This document shows, piece after piece, positions 35,652 to 42,720 of a DNA stretch of 64,000 nt (within the stretch, counting starts at the first letter, position 1; each line of letters opens with the position of its first letter). Source of the DNA: Cecembia calidifontis. GTDB lineage: Bacteria; Bacteroidota; Bacteroidia; Cytophagales; Cyclobacteriaceae. The translations under genes and the position numbers were made by a program. Location of the stretch: contig NZ_SGXG01000001.1 in NCBI RefSeq assembly GCF_004216715.1, forward strand, positions 124,001 through 188,000, in the 5' to 3' direction. The notes under the pieces are model-generated. The model saw only the letters and a list, made by a program, of their open reading frames with translations. It did no database searches and was not told the origin of the DNA.

Positions 35652-35939
35652 TTAAATTTCTCCGTAAAAATCAATAATTTCACCCTCGGCTACCTTCACA
35701 ATGGCTTTCTTGTAAGCATTGGTATAACCGGATACGATTCTTGTCTTGGTGTATCTTGTCTTAGGCTTTCCTGCATACCTCATGGTACGCACGTCTTCTA
35801 CCTTCACACCATACATTTTTTCTACGGCTTTTTTGATTTCCGGCTTGGAAGCAGTTTTTTCAACTACAAATCCATAAACGCCTTTTTCGTTCATTGCAGA
35901 AATCTTTTCCGTGATCAAAGGTTTCTTTAGTATTTGCAT
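35652..35939 (-). CDS. rplW: 50S ribosomal protein L23
   Basis: The 95-residue protein starts MQILKKPLITEKISAMNE and contains VEKTASKPEIKKAVEKMYGVKVEDVRT. L23 is the docking site for trigger factor and SRP at the exit tunnel. Confidence 0.97.
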   Translation of the reverse strand: MQILKKPLITEKISAMNEKGVYGFVVEKTASKPEIKKAVEKMYGVKVEDVRTMRYAGKPKTRYTKTRIVSGYTNAYKKAIVKVAEGEIIDFYGEI

Positions 35940-35943
35940 CGTC

Positions 35944-36573
35944 TTACTTCAATAATAGGGTTTCTAATTTGCTTACTGAACCTTCACACAATACCAAATT
36001 GTCAGCATGTAACACTTCATAAGTATTAACGCTGTCTACAGTGACCACCTTTGCTTTAGGAAGGTTTCTGCTGGAAAGCAACACGTTTTTATTTGTTTCA
36101 GGAAGTACCAAAAGGGTCTTCTTATCTCCCAAAGACAATCCGTTCAACAAAGCCAAATAGTTCTTGGTTTTTGGCGTATCGAAAGATACATCTTCCAACA
36201 CCATCAAACTGTTTTCCTTCACTTTGTAGGTAAGGGCTGACTTTCTTGCCAATTGCTTTAATTTCTTGTTCAGTTTGAAGGAATAGTCTCTTGGCTTAGG
36301 ACCAAATACCCTACCTCCACCTCTGAACAATGGGGATTTCAAAGAACCAGCTCTGGCACCACCGGTACCTTTTTGCTTTTTGATTTTTTTGGTAGAACCA
36401 GCTACTTCGTTTCTCTCTTTAGACTTGTGAGTTCCTTGTCTCTGGTTAGCCAAATATTGTTTTACATCCAGGTAGATAGCGTGATCGTTAGGCTCGATCG
36501 CAAAGATCTCATCAGAAAGAGAAACTTTTCTACCGGTTTCTTCGCCATTATGTTTTAATACTGCTAATTCCAT
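35944..36573 (-). CDS. rplD: 50S ribosomal protein L4
   Basis: This 209-residue protein has the internal extended loop KQKGTGGARAGSLKSPLFRGGGRVFGP (in pieces), which lines the exit tunnel. In E. coli L4 also represses its operon by attenuation. Whether that occurs here is not visible. Confidence 0.98.
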   Translation of the reverse strand: MELAVLKHNGEETGRKVSLSDEIFAIEPNDHAIYLDVKQYLANQRQGTHKSKERNEVAGSTKKIKKQKGTGGARAGSLKSPLFRGGGRVFGPKPRDYSFKLNKKLKQLARKSALTYKVKENSLMVLEDVSFDTPKTKNYLALLNGLSLGDKKTLLVLPETNKNVLLSSRNLPKAKVVTVDSVNTYEVLHADNLVLCEGSVSKLETLLLK

Positions 36574-36577
36574 TTTC

Positions 36578-37210
36578 TTACTTCTCTAGAATAACGAAAG
36601 AATTTTTTGGACCAGGAACAGAACCGCTCACAAGTAGAAGGTTCTTCTCAGGATAAATTTTAAGGACTTTCAGGTTTACCACCTTTACCCTGTCACCACC
36701 TGTTCTACCAGCCATTCTCATGCCTTTGAATACGCGTGATGGCCAAGAACAAGCACCGATTGAACCAGGGTGTCTCTGTCTGTTGTGCTGACCGTGGGTC
36801 TGACCACCAACACCACCGAAACCATGTCTTTTTACAACACCTTGGAAACCTTTACCTTTTGAAGTACCGATAGCATCTACGAAGTCACCTTCAACGAATA
36901 CTTCTTCAGCTTTAATGGTGTTGCCAAGATTAACCTGACCTTCGAATTCGACCCTAAAGTCTCTGAATTCAACAACTTTCTGCTTTGGCGTGGTGCCGGC
37001 CTTTTTAAAATGACCGATCAATGGCTTAGGAGTGTTTTTCTCCTTACGCTCACCAAATGCCAACTGAACAGCGTTGTACCCGTCTGTTTCAACATTTTTT
37101 ACTTGCGTCACTACGCAAGGACCAGCTTCTATTAGCGTGCATGCGACATTACGTCCATCGGCACTGAAAATGCTAGTCATTCCTACTTTTTTACCTATTA
37201 TTCCAGACAT
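36578..37210 (-). CDS. rplC: 50S ribosomal protein L3
   Basis: The 210-residue protein starts MSGIIGKKVGMTSIFSADGR and carries GQTHGQHNRQRHPGSIGACSWPSRVFKGMRMAG in its long loop near the peptidyl transferase centre. It is the first gene of the S10-type run here, because rpsJ lies 254 bases upstream behind a hairpin. A consensus promoter is at 37274-37304. Confidence 0.98.
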   Translation of the reverse strand: MSGIIGKKVGMTSIFSADGRNVACTLIEAGPCVVTQVKNVETDGYNAVQLAFGERKEKNTPKPLIGHFKKAGTTPKQKVVEFRDFRVEFEGQVNLGNTIKAEEVFVEGDFVDAIGTSKGKGFQGVVKRHGFGGVGGQTHGQHNRQRHPGSIGACSWPSRVFKGMRMAGRTGGDRVKVVNLKVLKIYPEKNLLLVSGSVPGPKNSFVILEK

Positions 37211-37273
37211 CTTCTGTTATATAATAAACTTGAAACCCAAGCGCTTACACACATGGGCGCTTTTTAAGGACTG

Positions 37274-37304
37274 CAAAGTTAGAAATTAAATTTCACCTTA
37301 CAAA
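37274..37304 (-). promoter_or_regulatory. Promoter for the rplC-to-rplQ ribosomal run
   Basis: On the minus strand TTTG (37304-37301), 19 bases, then TAACTTTG (37281-37274) match the Bacteroidota consensus -33/-7 exactly. The predicted start is about 55 bases before the rplC start codon. Confidence 0.75.
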
Positions 37305-37409
37305 CTCCAACTTTAATATTTTCAATTATTTACAAAAATAAATTTGGCGCAATCCCATTTTTAATAGGAATTGGCATTATTTATTCGCTAGCTCAGGAAT
37401 GGACAAAAG

Positions 37410-37443
37410 AAAAACCCATCCGCTTCGGCGGACAGGTTTTTTC
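37410..37443 (-). terminator. UUCG-type hairpin terminator after rpsJ
   Basis: The stem CCGC/GCGG closes a four-base TTCG loop (CGAA on the minus strand), with outer CC/GG pairs across a small internal loop and T runs on both sides. It ends or attenuates the rpsL-rpsG-fusA-rpsJ transcript before the rplC promoter. Confidence 0.7.
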
Positions 37444-37464
37444 TTCATATTAAATGGCAATCTG

Positions 37465-37770
37465 TCAGACCTTGATCTCTACATCGACCCCGCTTGGAAG
37501 CTCGATTTTCATCAGAGCATCCACAGTTTTAGAGCTGTTGCTGTAGATATCGACCAGCCTTTTGTAAGTACAAAGCTGATACTGATCTCTTGCTTTTTTG
37601 TTTACGTGAGGAGATTTCAATACTGTGAACTTTTCCTTTTTGGTTGGCAAAGGAATTGGCCCAACTACGATAGCTCCGGTAGCTTTTACCGCTTTTACGA
37701 TCTTTTCTGATGACTTATCCACCAGGGTGTGATCGTAGGATTTCAATTTTATTCTGATTTTCTGATTCAT
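37465..37770 (-). CDS. rpsJ: 30S ribosomal protein S10 (NusE)
   Basis: The 101-residue protein contains NQKIRIKLKSYDHTLVDKSSEKIV and GPIPLPTKKEKFTVLKSPHVNKKARDQ. S10 also acts as NusE in transcription antitermination with NusB. Here it is transcribed with fusA rather than with rplC, since a hairpin and a new promoter separate the two. Confidence 0.98.
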   Translation of the reverse strand: MNQKIRIKLKSYDHTLVDKSSEKIVKAVKATGAIVVGPIPLPTKKEKFTVLKSPHVNKKARDQYQLCTYKRLVDIYSNSSKTVDALMKIELPSGVDVEIKV

Positions 37771-37783
37771 TTTCTTTCAGGAT

Positions 37784-39901
37784 TTAGGCTTTTTCACCTT
37801 TTACTTTCGCGATAACGGTCTCTGCGATGTTGGCAGGTACCGGCTCATAGTGAGAGAACGTCAAAGAAGCAGTAGCTCTACCGGAAGAAATTGTTCTAAG
37901 GTCAGTAACATAACCGAACAATTCTGACAAAGGAACAGCCGCTTTGATTACAGTAGAAGTACCTTTGGTATCCATACCTTTCATCAAACCTCTTCTTCTG
38001 TTCAAATCACCTGTGATAGGACCTGTATATTCGTCAGGGGTTACCACGTCTACTGCCATGATTGGCTCCAAAAGCTGTGGTTTACACTTCTTGGCTGCTT
38101 CTTTGAAACCAAGTCTTGCAGCCATTTCAAATGACAGTGCATCGGAGTCCACATCATGGTAAGAACCATGGAACAATTTCACCTTCATGGATTCAATTGG
38201 GTACCCTGCCAAAGGACCATTTTTCATAGCCTCTTGGAAACCTTTCTGCACAGGCGGAATAAATTCCTTAGGGATCACACCACCTACGATGGCGTTAACA
38301 AACTCAAGACCTGGCTTGATTTCACCTGTTTCAGGATCTGGATCTCTTGGTCCTAGTTCGAATACGATATCAGCGAATTTACCTTTACCACCCGTCTGCT
38401 TTTTGTAAACTTCTTTGTGCTCAACTGTAGCAAAAAGCGCTTCTTTGTAAGCCACCTGAGGCGCACCTTGGTTGATTTCAACCTTAAATTCACGCTTCAA
38501 ACGGTCAATGATGATTTCAAGGTGAAGTTCACCCATACCTCTCAAGATGGTCTGACCAGTCTCGTGATCAGTATTTACCTGAAGGGTTGGATCTTCTTCA
38601 ACAAGCTTAGAAATTGCCATACTAAGCTTATCAACGTCTGCCTGAGTCTTAGGCTCAATCGCATAACCGATTACTGGCTCAGGGAATACCATGGATTCCA
38701 TGACGACTTTACGTTTTTCATCGCAAAGCGTGTCACCGGTTTTGATATCTTTGAAACCGACCACGGCGCCGATATCGCCAGCTTCCAATCTTTCGATTTG
38801 GTTTTGCTTGTTAGCGTGCATCTGGAACACCCTAGAGATACGCTCTTTGTTGCCAGAACGGCTATTGAACACATACGAGCCGGATTCCAATACGCCAGAG
38901 TAGGCCCTTACAAAACAAAGACGACCAACAAATGGGTCAGTAGCGATTTTGAAAGCCAATCCTACGAAAGGATCATTGAAATTAGGCTCGATCAATATCT
39001 CTTCTTCTGTGTCAAGTTTGGTAGCATACAGATCTGCTTTGTCCAATGGAGATGGCAACAGTTCCATCACCAAGTCCAACATGGTCTGTACACCTTTGTT
39101 TTTGAAAGAAGAACCGCAAACCATTGGAACAATTTTCATGTCAATAGTAGCAGCACGTAATGCCTTGAGGATTTCAGCTTCTGTGATGGAATCTGGATCT
39201 TCGAAGAATTTCTCCATCAAAGACTCATCATACTCGGCTACAGCTTCCAAAAGGTGCTCTCTCCACTGTGCCACTTCTTCCTCCATGTCCTCAGGAATTG
39301 GAACTACTTCATAGGTCATTCCAAGGTCATGCTCATTCCATACGATAGCCCTGTTGTTGATCAGATCAACAACACCTTTGAATTTGTCTTCGGCACCGAT
39401 AGGAAGCTGCAAAGGAACAGCATAGCTTCCCAACATTTCTTTCACTTGCTTACAAACATCAAGGAAGTTAGCACCAGCACGGTCCATTTTGTTAACGAAT
39501 CCGATACGGGCTACTCTATAGTTATCAGCCAATCTCCAGTTAGTTTCAGACTGTGGCTCTACACCGTCCACAGCACTGAAAAGGAATACCAATCCGTCCA
39601 ATACCCTCAAAGAACGGTTAACCTCTACGGTAAAGTCCACGTGTCCAGGAGTATCGATGATATTGATCTGGTATTTGTTGTTTCTGTAATTCCAAAAAAC
39701 TGTAGTAGCAGCGGAAGTAATTGTAATACCTCTTTCCTGCTCCTGCTCCATCCAGTCCATGGTAGCGCCACCTTCGTGAACCTCACCGATTTTGTGAGAT
39801 TTACCGGCATAATAAAGAATACGTTCTGTGGTAGTTGTTTTACCTGCATCAATGTGTGCAGCAATACCAATGTTCCTAGTGAATCTTAAATCTCTTGCCA
39901 T
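37784..39901 (-). CDS. fusA: Translation elongation factor G
   Basis: The 705-residue GTPase drives ribosomal translocation. The G domain has AHIDAGKTTTTERIL (G1), GITITSAATT (G2), DTPGHVDF (G3) and NKMDRAG (G4). Domains II to V follow, with RGMGELHLEIIIDRLKREF in domain III/IV. Length and motifs are those of a housekeeping EF-G. It lies between rpsG and rpsJ in the str-type operon. Confidence 0.98.
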   Translation of the reverse strand: MARDLRFTRNIGIAAHIDAGKTTTTERILYYAGKSHKIGEVHEGGATMDWMEQEQERGITITSAATTVFWNYRNNKYQINIIDTPGHVDFTVEVNRSLRVLDGLVFLFSAVDGVEPQSETNWRLADNYRVARIGFVNKMDRAGANFLDVCKQVKEMLGSYAVPLQLPIGAEDKFKGVVDLINNRAIVWNEHDLGMTYEVVPIPEDMEEEVAQWREHLLEAVAEYDESLMEKFFEDPDSITEAEILKALRAATIDMKIVPMVCGSSFKNKGVQTMLDLVMELLPSPLDKADLYATKLDTEEEILIEPNFNDPFVGLAFKIATDPFVGRLCFVRAYSGVLESGSYVFNSRSGNKERISRVFQMHANKQNQIERLEAGDIGAVVGFKDIKTGDTLCDEKRKVVMESMVFPEPVIGYAIEPKTQADVDKLSMAISKLVEEDPTLQVNTDHETGQTILRGMGELHLEIIIDRLKREFKVEINQGAPQVAYKEALFATVEHKEVYKKQTGGKGKFADIVFELGPRDPDPETGEIKPGLEFVNAIVGGVIPKEFIPPVQKGFQEAMKNGPLAGYPIESMKVKLFHGSYHDVDSDALSFEMAARLGFKEAAKKCKPQLLEPIMAVDVVTPDEYTGPITGDLNRRRGLMKGMDTKGTSTVIKAAVPLSELFGYVTDLRTISSGRATASLTFSHYEPVPANIAETVIAKVKGEKA

Positions 39902-39907
39902 TACTGA

Positions 39908-40375
39908 TTAAAATCTAAAGTGTGAGAATGCTTTGTTTGCTTCAGCCATTCTGTGGGTATCATCTTTCTTTTTAACAGCTGCGCCTTCTCCTTTGGATGC
40001 GGAGATGATTTCACCTGCAAGTCTATCCATCATGGTCTTCTCACCCCTTTTTCTGGCATAAGTAATCATCCACTTGATACCTAGGGACATTTTTCTTTCA
40101 GGTCTAACTTCCATTGGGACCTGGAACGTTGCACCACCAACCCTACGACTCTTCACCTCTACGGATGGAGTAATATTGTTAAGCGCTTTTTTCCAAACCT
40201 CAAGACCGTTCTCACCTACTTTTTGTTCTACCTTCTCGATTGCATCGTAGAAGATTTTGTAAGCAATACTCTTCTTACCATCTACCATCAGACAGTTAAC
40301 GAACTTGGTTACCAAAGTATCGTTGAACTTAGGGTCAGGAAGAATATATCTCTTCTTTGGTTTCGCTTTTCTCAT
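39908..40375 (-). CDS. rpsG: 30S ribosomal protein S7
   Basis: The 155-residue protein reads MRKAKPKKRYILPDPKFNDTLV and ends THRMAEANKAFSHFRF. S7 organises the 30S head and contacts E-site tRNA. It follows rpsL by 19 bases. Confidence 0.98.
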   Translation of the reverse strand: MRKAKPKKRYILPDPKFNDTLVTKFVNCLMVDGKKSIAYKIFYDAIEKVEQKVGENGLEVWKKALNNITPSVEVKSRRVGGATFQVPMEVRPERKMSLGIKWMITYARKRGEKTMMDRLAGEIISASKGEGAAVKKKDDTHRMAEANKAFSHFRF

Positions 40376-40394
40376 TTCTTTGTAATGTTTTTAA

Positions 40395-40799
40395 TTATTT
40401 CTTTTTACCTGGTGCAGCAGCTGCTCCTGGTTTTGGTCTCTTAGCACCGTACTTAGAGCGACCTTGCTTACGGTCTTTTACTCCTGCAGTATCAAGTGCA
40501 CCTCTGATAATGTGGTAACGTACACCTGGAAGGTCCTTCACACGACCACCTCTGATCAATACGATAGAGTGCTCCTGTAGATTGTGACCCTCACCTGGAA
40601 TGTAAGCGTTCACCTCTTTACCATTCGTCAATCTTACCCTGGCCACTTTTCTCATCGCTGAGTTAGGCTTCTTAGGGGTGGTAGTGTACACCCTGGTACA
40701 TACACCACGTCTTTGAGGACATGCATCCAAAGCTCTTGACTTGGATTTGGTCTCCAATGTGGTTCTACCTTTTCTTACTAACTGTTGTATAGTAGGCAT
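40395..40799 (-). CDS. rpsL: 30S ribosomal protein S12
   Basis: The 134-residue protein contains PQRRGVCTRVYTTTPKKPNSAMRKVARVRL and RGGRVKDLPGVRYHIIRGALD. The lysines in TPKKPNS and GRVKDLPG are those changed in streptomycin-resistant mutants of other bacteria; both are wild type here. The C-terminus has an Ala/Pro/Lys-rich extension (PKPGAAAAPGKKK). It is first in its operon. Confidence 0.98.
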   Translation of the reverse strand: MPTIQQLVRKGRTTLETKSKSRALDACPQRRGVCTRVYTTTPKKPNSAMRKVARVRLTNGKEVNAYIPGEGHNLQEHSIVLIRGGRVKDLPGVRYHIIRGALDTAGVKDRKQGRSKYGAKRPKPGAAAAPGKKK

Positions 40800-40849
40800 T
40801 AACTGATAGATTTATAAATACTTCCTTTAAACTTGTGAATTTTGGACTG

Positions 40850-40880
40850 CAAAGGTAGGGAAATCGATAAAACAAACAAA
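40850..40880 (-). promoter_or_regulatory. Promoter for rpsL-rpsG-fusA-rpsJ
   Basis: On the minus strand TTTG (40880-40877), 19 bases, then TACCTTTG (40857-40850) match the Bacteroidota promoter consensus exactly. The predicted start is about 45 bases before the rpsL start codon. Nothing else was recognised in 40881-41050 beyond AT-rich sequence leading to the peptide gene. Confidence 0.78.
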
Positions 40881-41050
40881 ATTAAGCTGTTGTATTTTAT
40901 TGAATATATTGTTGTCGAAAAAAAAAGTTAGAAATATTTTGAAAATCAAAGAAAAAAATAGTTTTAACTATCATTCTAAGCATCGATGAGTTGAAAGGTA
41001 ACGGTGAAAAATCTACCGGAAAAAGATTGTTACTAAAAAAACAACATTTT

Positions 41051-41269
41051 ATGAAAAATTTAATCTTATTTGGCCTGCTAACATTTTCTCTATGGGTCTC
41101 AATCCCATTAATTTCACAAGCAGGTTGTACTGCAACTAGGTATTGCGGCAGTGCCGGTTCACTTTCATGCAATGGTACATCTTGTACTGGATCTAGGCCT
41201 GAGGTATCAAATCCTTGGGTAAAATGTGATGGGGTTACAAGTTATTGTTATGGTCAACCAACTCCATAA
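41051..41269 (+). CDS. Small secreted cysteine-rich peptide
   Basis: The ATG at 41051 opens a 72-residue frame. Residues 1-24 (MKNLILFGLLTFSLWVSIPL followed by ISQA) are a clear Sec signal peptide. The mature part of about 48 residues starts GCTATRYCGSAG and has six cysteines (also in SLSCNGTSC, WVKCDG and SYCYGQ), enough for three disulfides, with many Ser, Gly and Thr. I do not recognise the family. It recalls the short secreted peptides found beside propeller lipoproteins in Bacteroidota (for example NVEALA peptides), but the NVEALA motif is absent. It lies 59 bases before a propeller lipoprotein gene. Both run against the surrounding ribosomal genes and are AT-rich. Confidence 0.7.
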   Translation: MKNLILFGLLTFSLWVSIPLISQAGCTATRYCGSAGSLSCNGTSCTGSRPEVSNPWVKCDGVTSYCYGQPTP

Positions 41270-41281
41270 TTATCATTAAAT

Positions 41282-41310
41282 AATCTGCCTTGAAATTTTC
41301 AAGGCAGATT
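41282..41310 (+). other. Long perfect inverted repeat between the peptide and propeller genes
   Basis: The arms AATCTGCCTTGAAA (41282-41295) and TTTCAAGGCAGATT (41297-41310) are perfectly complementary over 14 bases around a single central base. No T run follows on the plus strand. It may be a partial terminator or a 3' stabiliser that sets peptide and lipoprotein levels apart. Confidence 0.75.
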
Positions 41311-41328
41311 ACAAAAAATCAATTGTTT

Positions 41329-42318
41329 ATGATCAAATTTATTAGTCATCTGACTATATTATTATTTATTTTAGGATGTTCAAAAGTTCAAACTGAAAAA
41401 ATTCAATTATTACCCACAGAAAAATTTTCAGACTATGATCTTGATTACTTCCTCTCCTCACTCAGTTCGATTGAGTTTGTCAATGATACCTTCTATATAA
41501 CTGAATATGACTATAGCAGATTATTAATTTTAAATAGAGACTTTTCGAAATACCTAATAATTGATGATTCGAACGAGGATTCTGGGGTAAGCTATCCTAC
41601 ATTTTCAATCCCTATTGACAACAAAATAGCTGTCTACAATTCAGGCAAACAAAGAATAGATTTTTACACCAATGAAGGGAAATTTATTGAAAATTTATCT
41701 TTAAAGGTGAATTCTGAGCTTTTGAATTTTACTCAGCTAGACAATAAATTAGTCTACTCAATTTTACTAGATGATCTTCAAGGTCAATTTATTATCCATG
41801 ATCAATACTCACATGAAATAAAAAGGTTTGGAGAATTAACCAACGTTTCATTCAACAAATTTCAAGAAATTTATAACAGCAAAGGTTATATTTTCCCTTT
41901 AAAAAAGGGGTTCATTACGGTTTTACCTACAACAGGTGAAATAACAATTTATGATTCAGATTTAAACTTATCCTATAGTACAAACATTTTAGAGGAAATA
42001 AATTTGAAATCTGTCAAGGAAAATATTTACAATTTTTACAAAACGACAACAAACAGCACCATCGATATTGTTTCAGATTGTAAATTCTATGATGACAAAT
42101 TATTCATATTAATTTACAACAGAAAACCAGAGGAGAGACCTAATCCAAGGCAAATTATTGTTTTCAATATTCATCAAAATGAAAAGATAAGATTAGAAAC
42201 AATTTATACTATCGGTGAGATAAACAGCTACTATTCAAAAATATGCATAATTCCACCCGACAAAATTGCAGCATTTGAATTGCAGACTAGCGACATTCAT
42301 ATTTTTGAACTGAAATAA
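41329..42318 (+). CDS. Six-bladed beta-propeller-like lipoprotein, AT-rich
   Basis: I start at ATG 41329 because it gives a lipoprotein signal (MIKFISHLTILLFILGCSK, Cys17). A longer in-frame reading would begin inside the upstream inverted repeat. The 329-residue product has repeating strands such as DTFYITEYDYSRLLILNRDF, KIAVYNSGKQRIDFYTNEGKF and GEITIYDSDLNLSYS, as in BF3164/DUF4221-like propellers. Base composition is visibly lower in GC than the neighbours (about 28-32% in two 60-base stretches counted by hand, against 47% in one rpoC stretch), suggesting later acquisition. It probably sits on the outer membrane with the peptide encoded just before it as possible partner. Function unknown. 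Confidence 0.7.
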   Translation: MIKFISHLTILLFILGCSKVQTEKIQLLPTEKFSDYDLDYFLSSLSSIEFVNDTFYITEYDYSRLLILNRDFSKYLIIDDSNEDSGVSYPTFSIPIDNKIAVYNSGKQRIDFYTNEGKFIENLSLKVNSELLNFTQLDNKLVYSILLDDLQGQFIIHDQYSHEIKRFGELTNVSFNKFQEIYNSKGYIFPLKKGFITVLPTTGEITIYDSDLNLSYSTNILEEINLKSVKENIYNFYKTTTNSTIDIVSDCKFYDDKLFILIYNRKPEERPNPRQIIVFNIHQNEKIRLETIYTIGEINSYYSKICIIPPDKIAAFELQTSDIHIFELK

Positions 42319-42342
42319 AGTGAGGCATAGATTATGCCTCAC
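42311..42342 (-). terminator. Hairpin at the convergent ends of the propeller and DUF3467 genes
   Basis: The perfect arms GTGAGGCATA (42320-42329) and TATGCCTCAC (42333-42342) flank a 3-base loop and include the DUF3467 stop codon. On the minus strand a T-rich tail follows, so it ends the DUF3467 transcript. It may also stop the convergent one. Confidence 0.75.
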
Positions 42343-42655
42343 CAAAGCCCCCACCAAAATTCATTGGGAAATTTGGACCTTCCATACCACCCTGAATCTT
42401 ACCAAAAGACTGCTCATATTTTGCAATATTGTCTTTTAAGGCCGCCAAAAGCCTCTTGGCATGATCAGGGGTCATGATAATTCTGGACTTTACTTTCGCC
42501 TTAGGCACTCCCGGCATCAAGCGGATAAAATCAATGACAAATTCCGAATTGGAATGGGCAATCATAGCCAAATTGGAATATATACCTTCAGATACCTCCT
42601 CGGATAATTCCACATTAATCTGCTGATTTTGAAGATTATTGTTTCCGTCTTCCAT
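42332..42655 (-). CDS. DUF3467 domain-containing protein
   Basis: The 107-residue cytosolic protein contains INVELSEEVSEGIYSNLAMIAHSNSEFVIDF and SRIIMTPDHAKRLLAALKDNIAKYE, which define DUF3467. Its position right after rpoC is common in Bacteroidota. The function is unknown. The gene starts 13 bases after the rpoC terminator, so it depends on read-through or on a promoter I could not identify. Confidence 0.9.
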   Translation of the reverse strand: MEDGNNNLQNQQINVELSEEVSEGIYSNLAMIAHSNSEFVIDFIRLMPGVPKAKVKSRIIMTPDHAKRLLAALKDNIAKYEQSFGKIQGGMEGPNFPMNFGGGFGEA

Positions 42656-42667
42656 AAAATTTTGATT

Positions 42668-42699
42668 AAAAAAGGCCTGTATTTGATTACAGGCCTTTT
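42668..42699 (-). terminator. Intrinsic terminator after rpoC
   Basis: The perfect 12-base arms AAAAGGCCTGTA (42670-42681) and TACAGGCCTTTT (42688-42699) enclose six bases and are followed by T on the minus strand. This ends the secE-to-rpoC transcript. Confidence 0.88.
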
Positions 42700-42720
42700 A
42701 GGTTTACAAATGATCTTTGA

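Noticed and set aside
41051..41269. Assignment of the Cys-rich peptide to the NVEALA family
   Set aside because: Size and neighbour fit, but the N-V-E-A-L-A motif after the signal peptide is missing.
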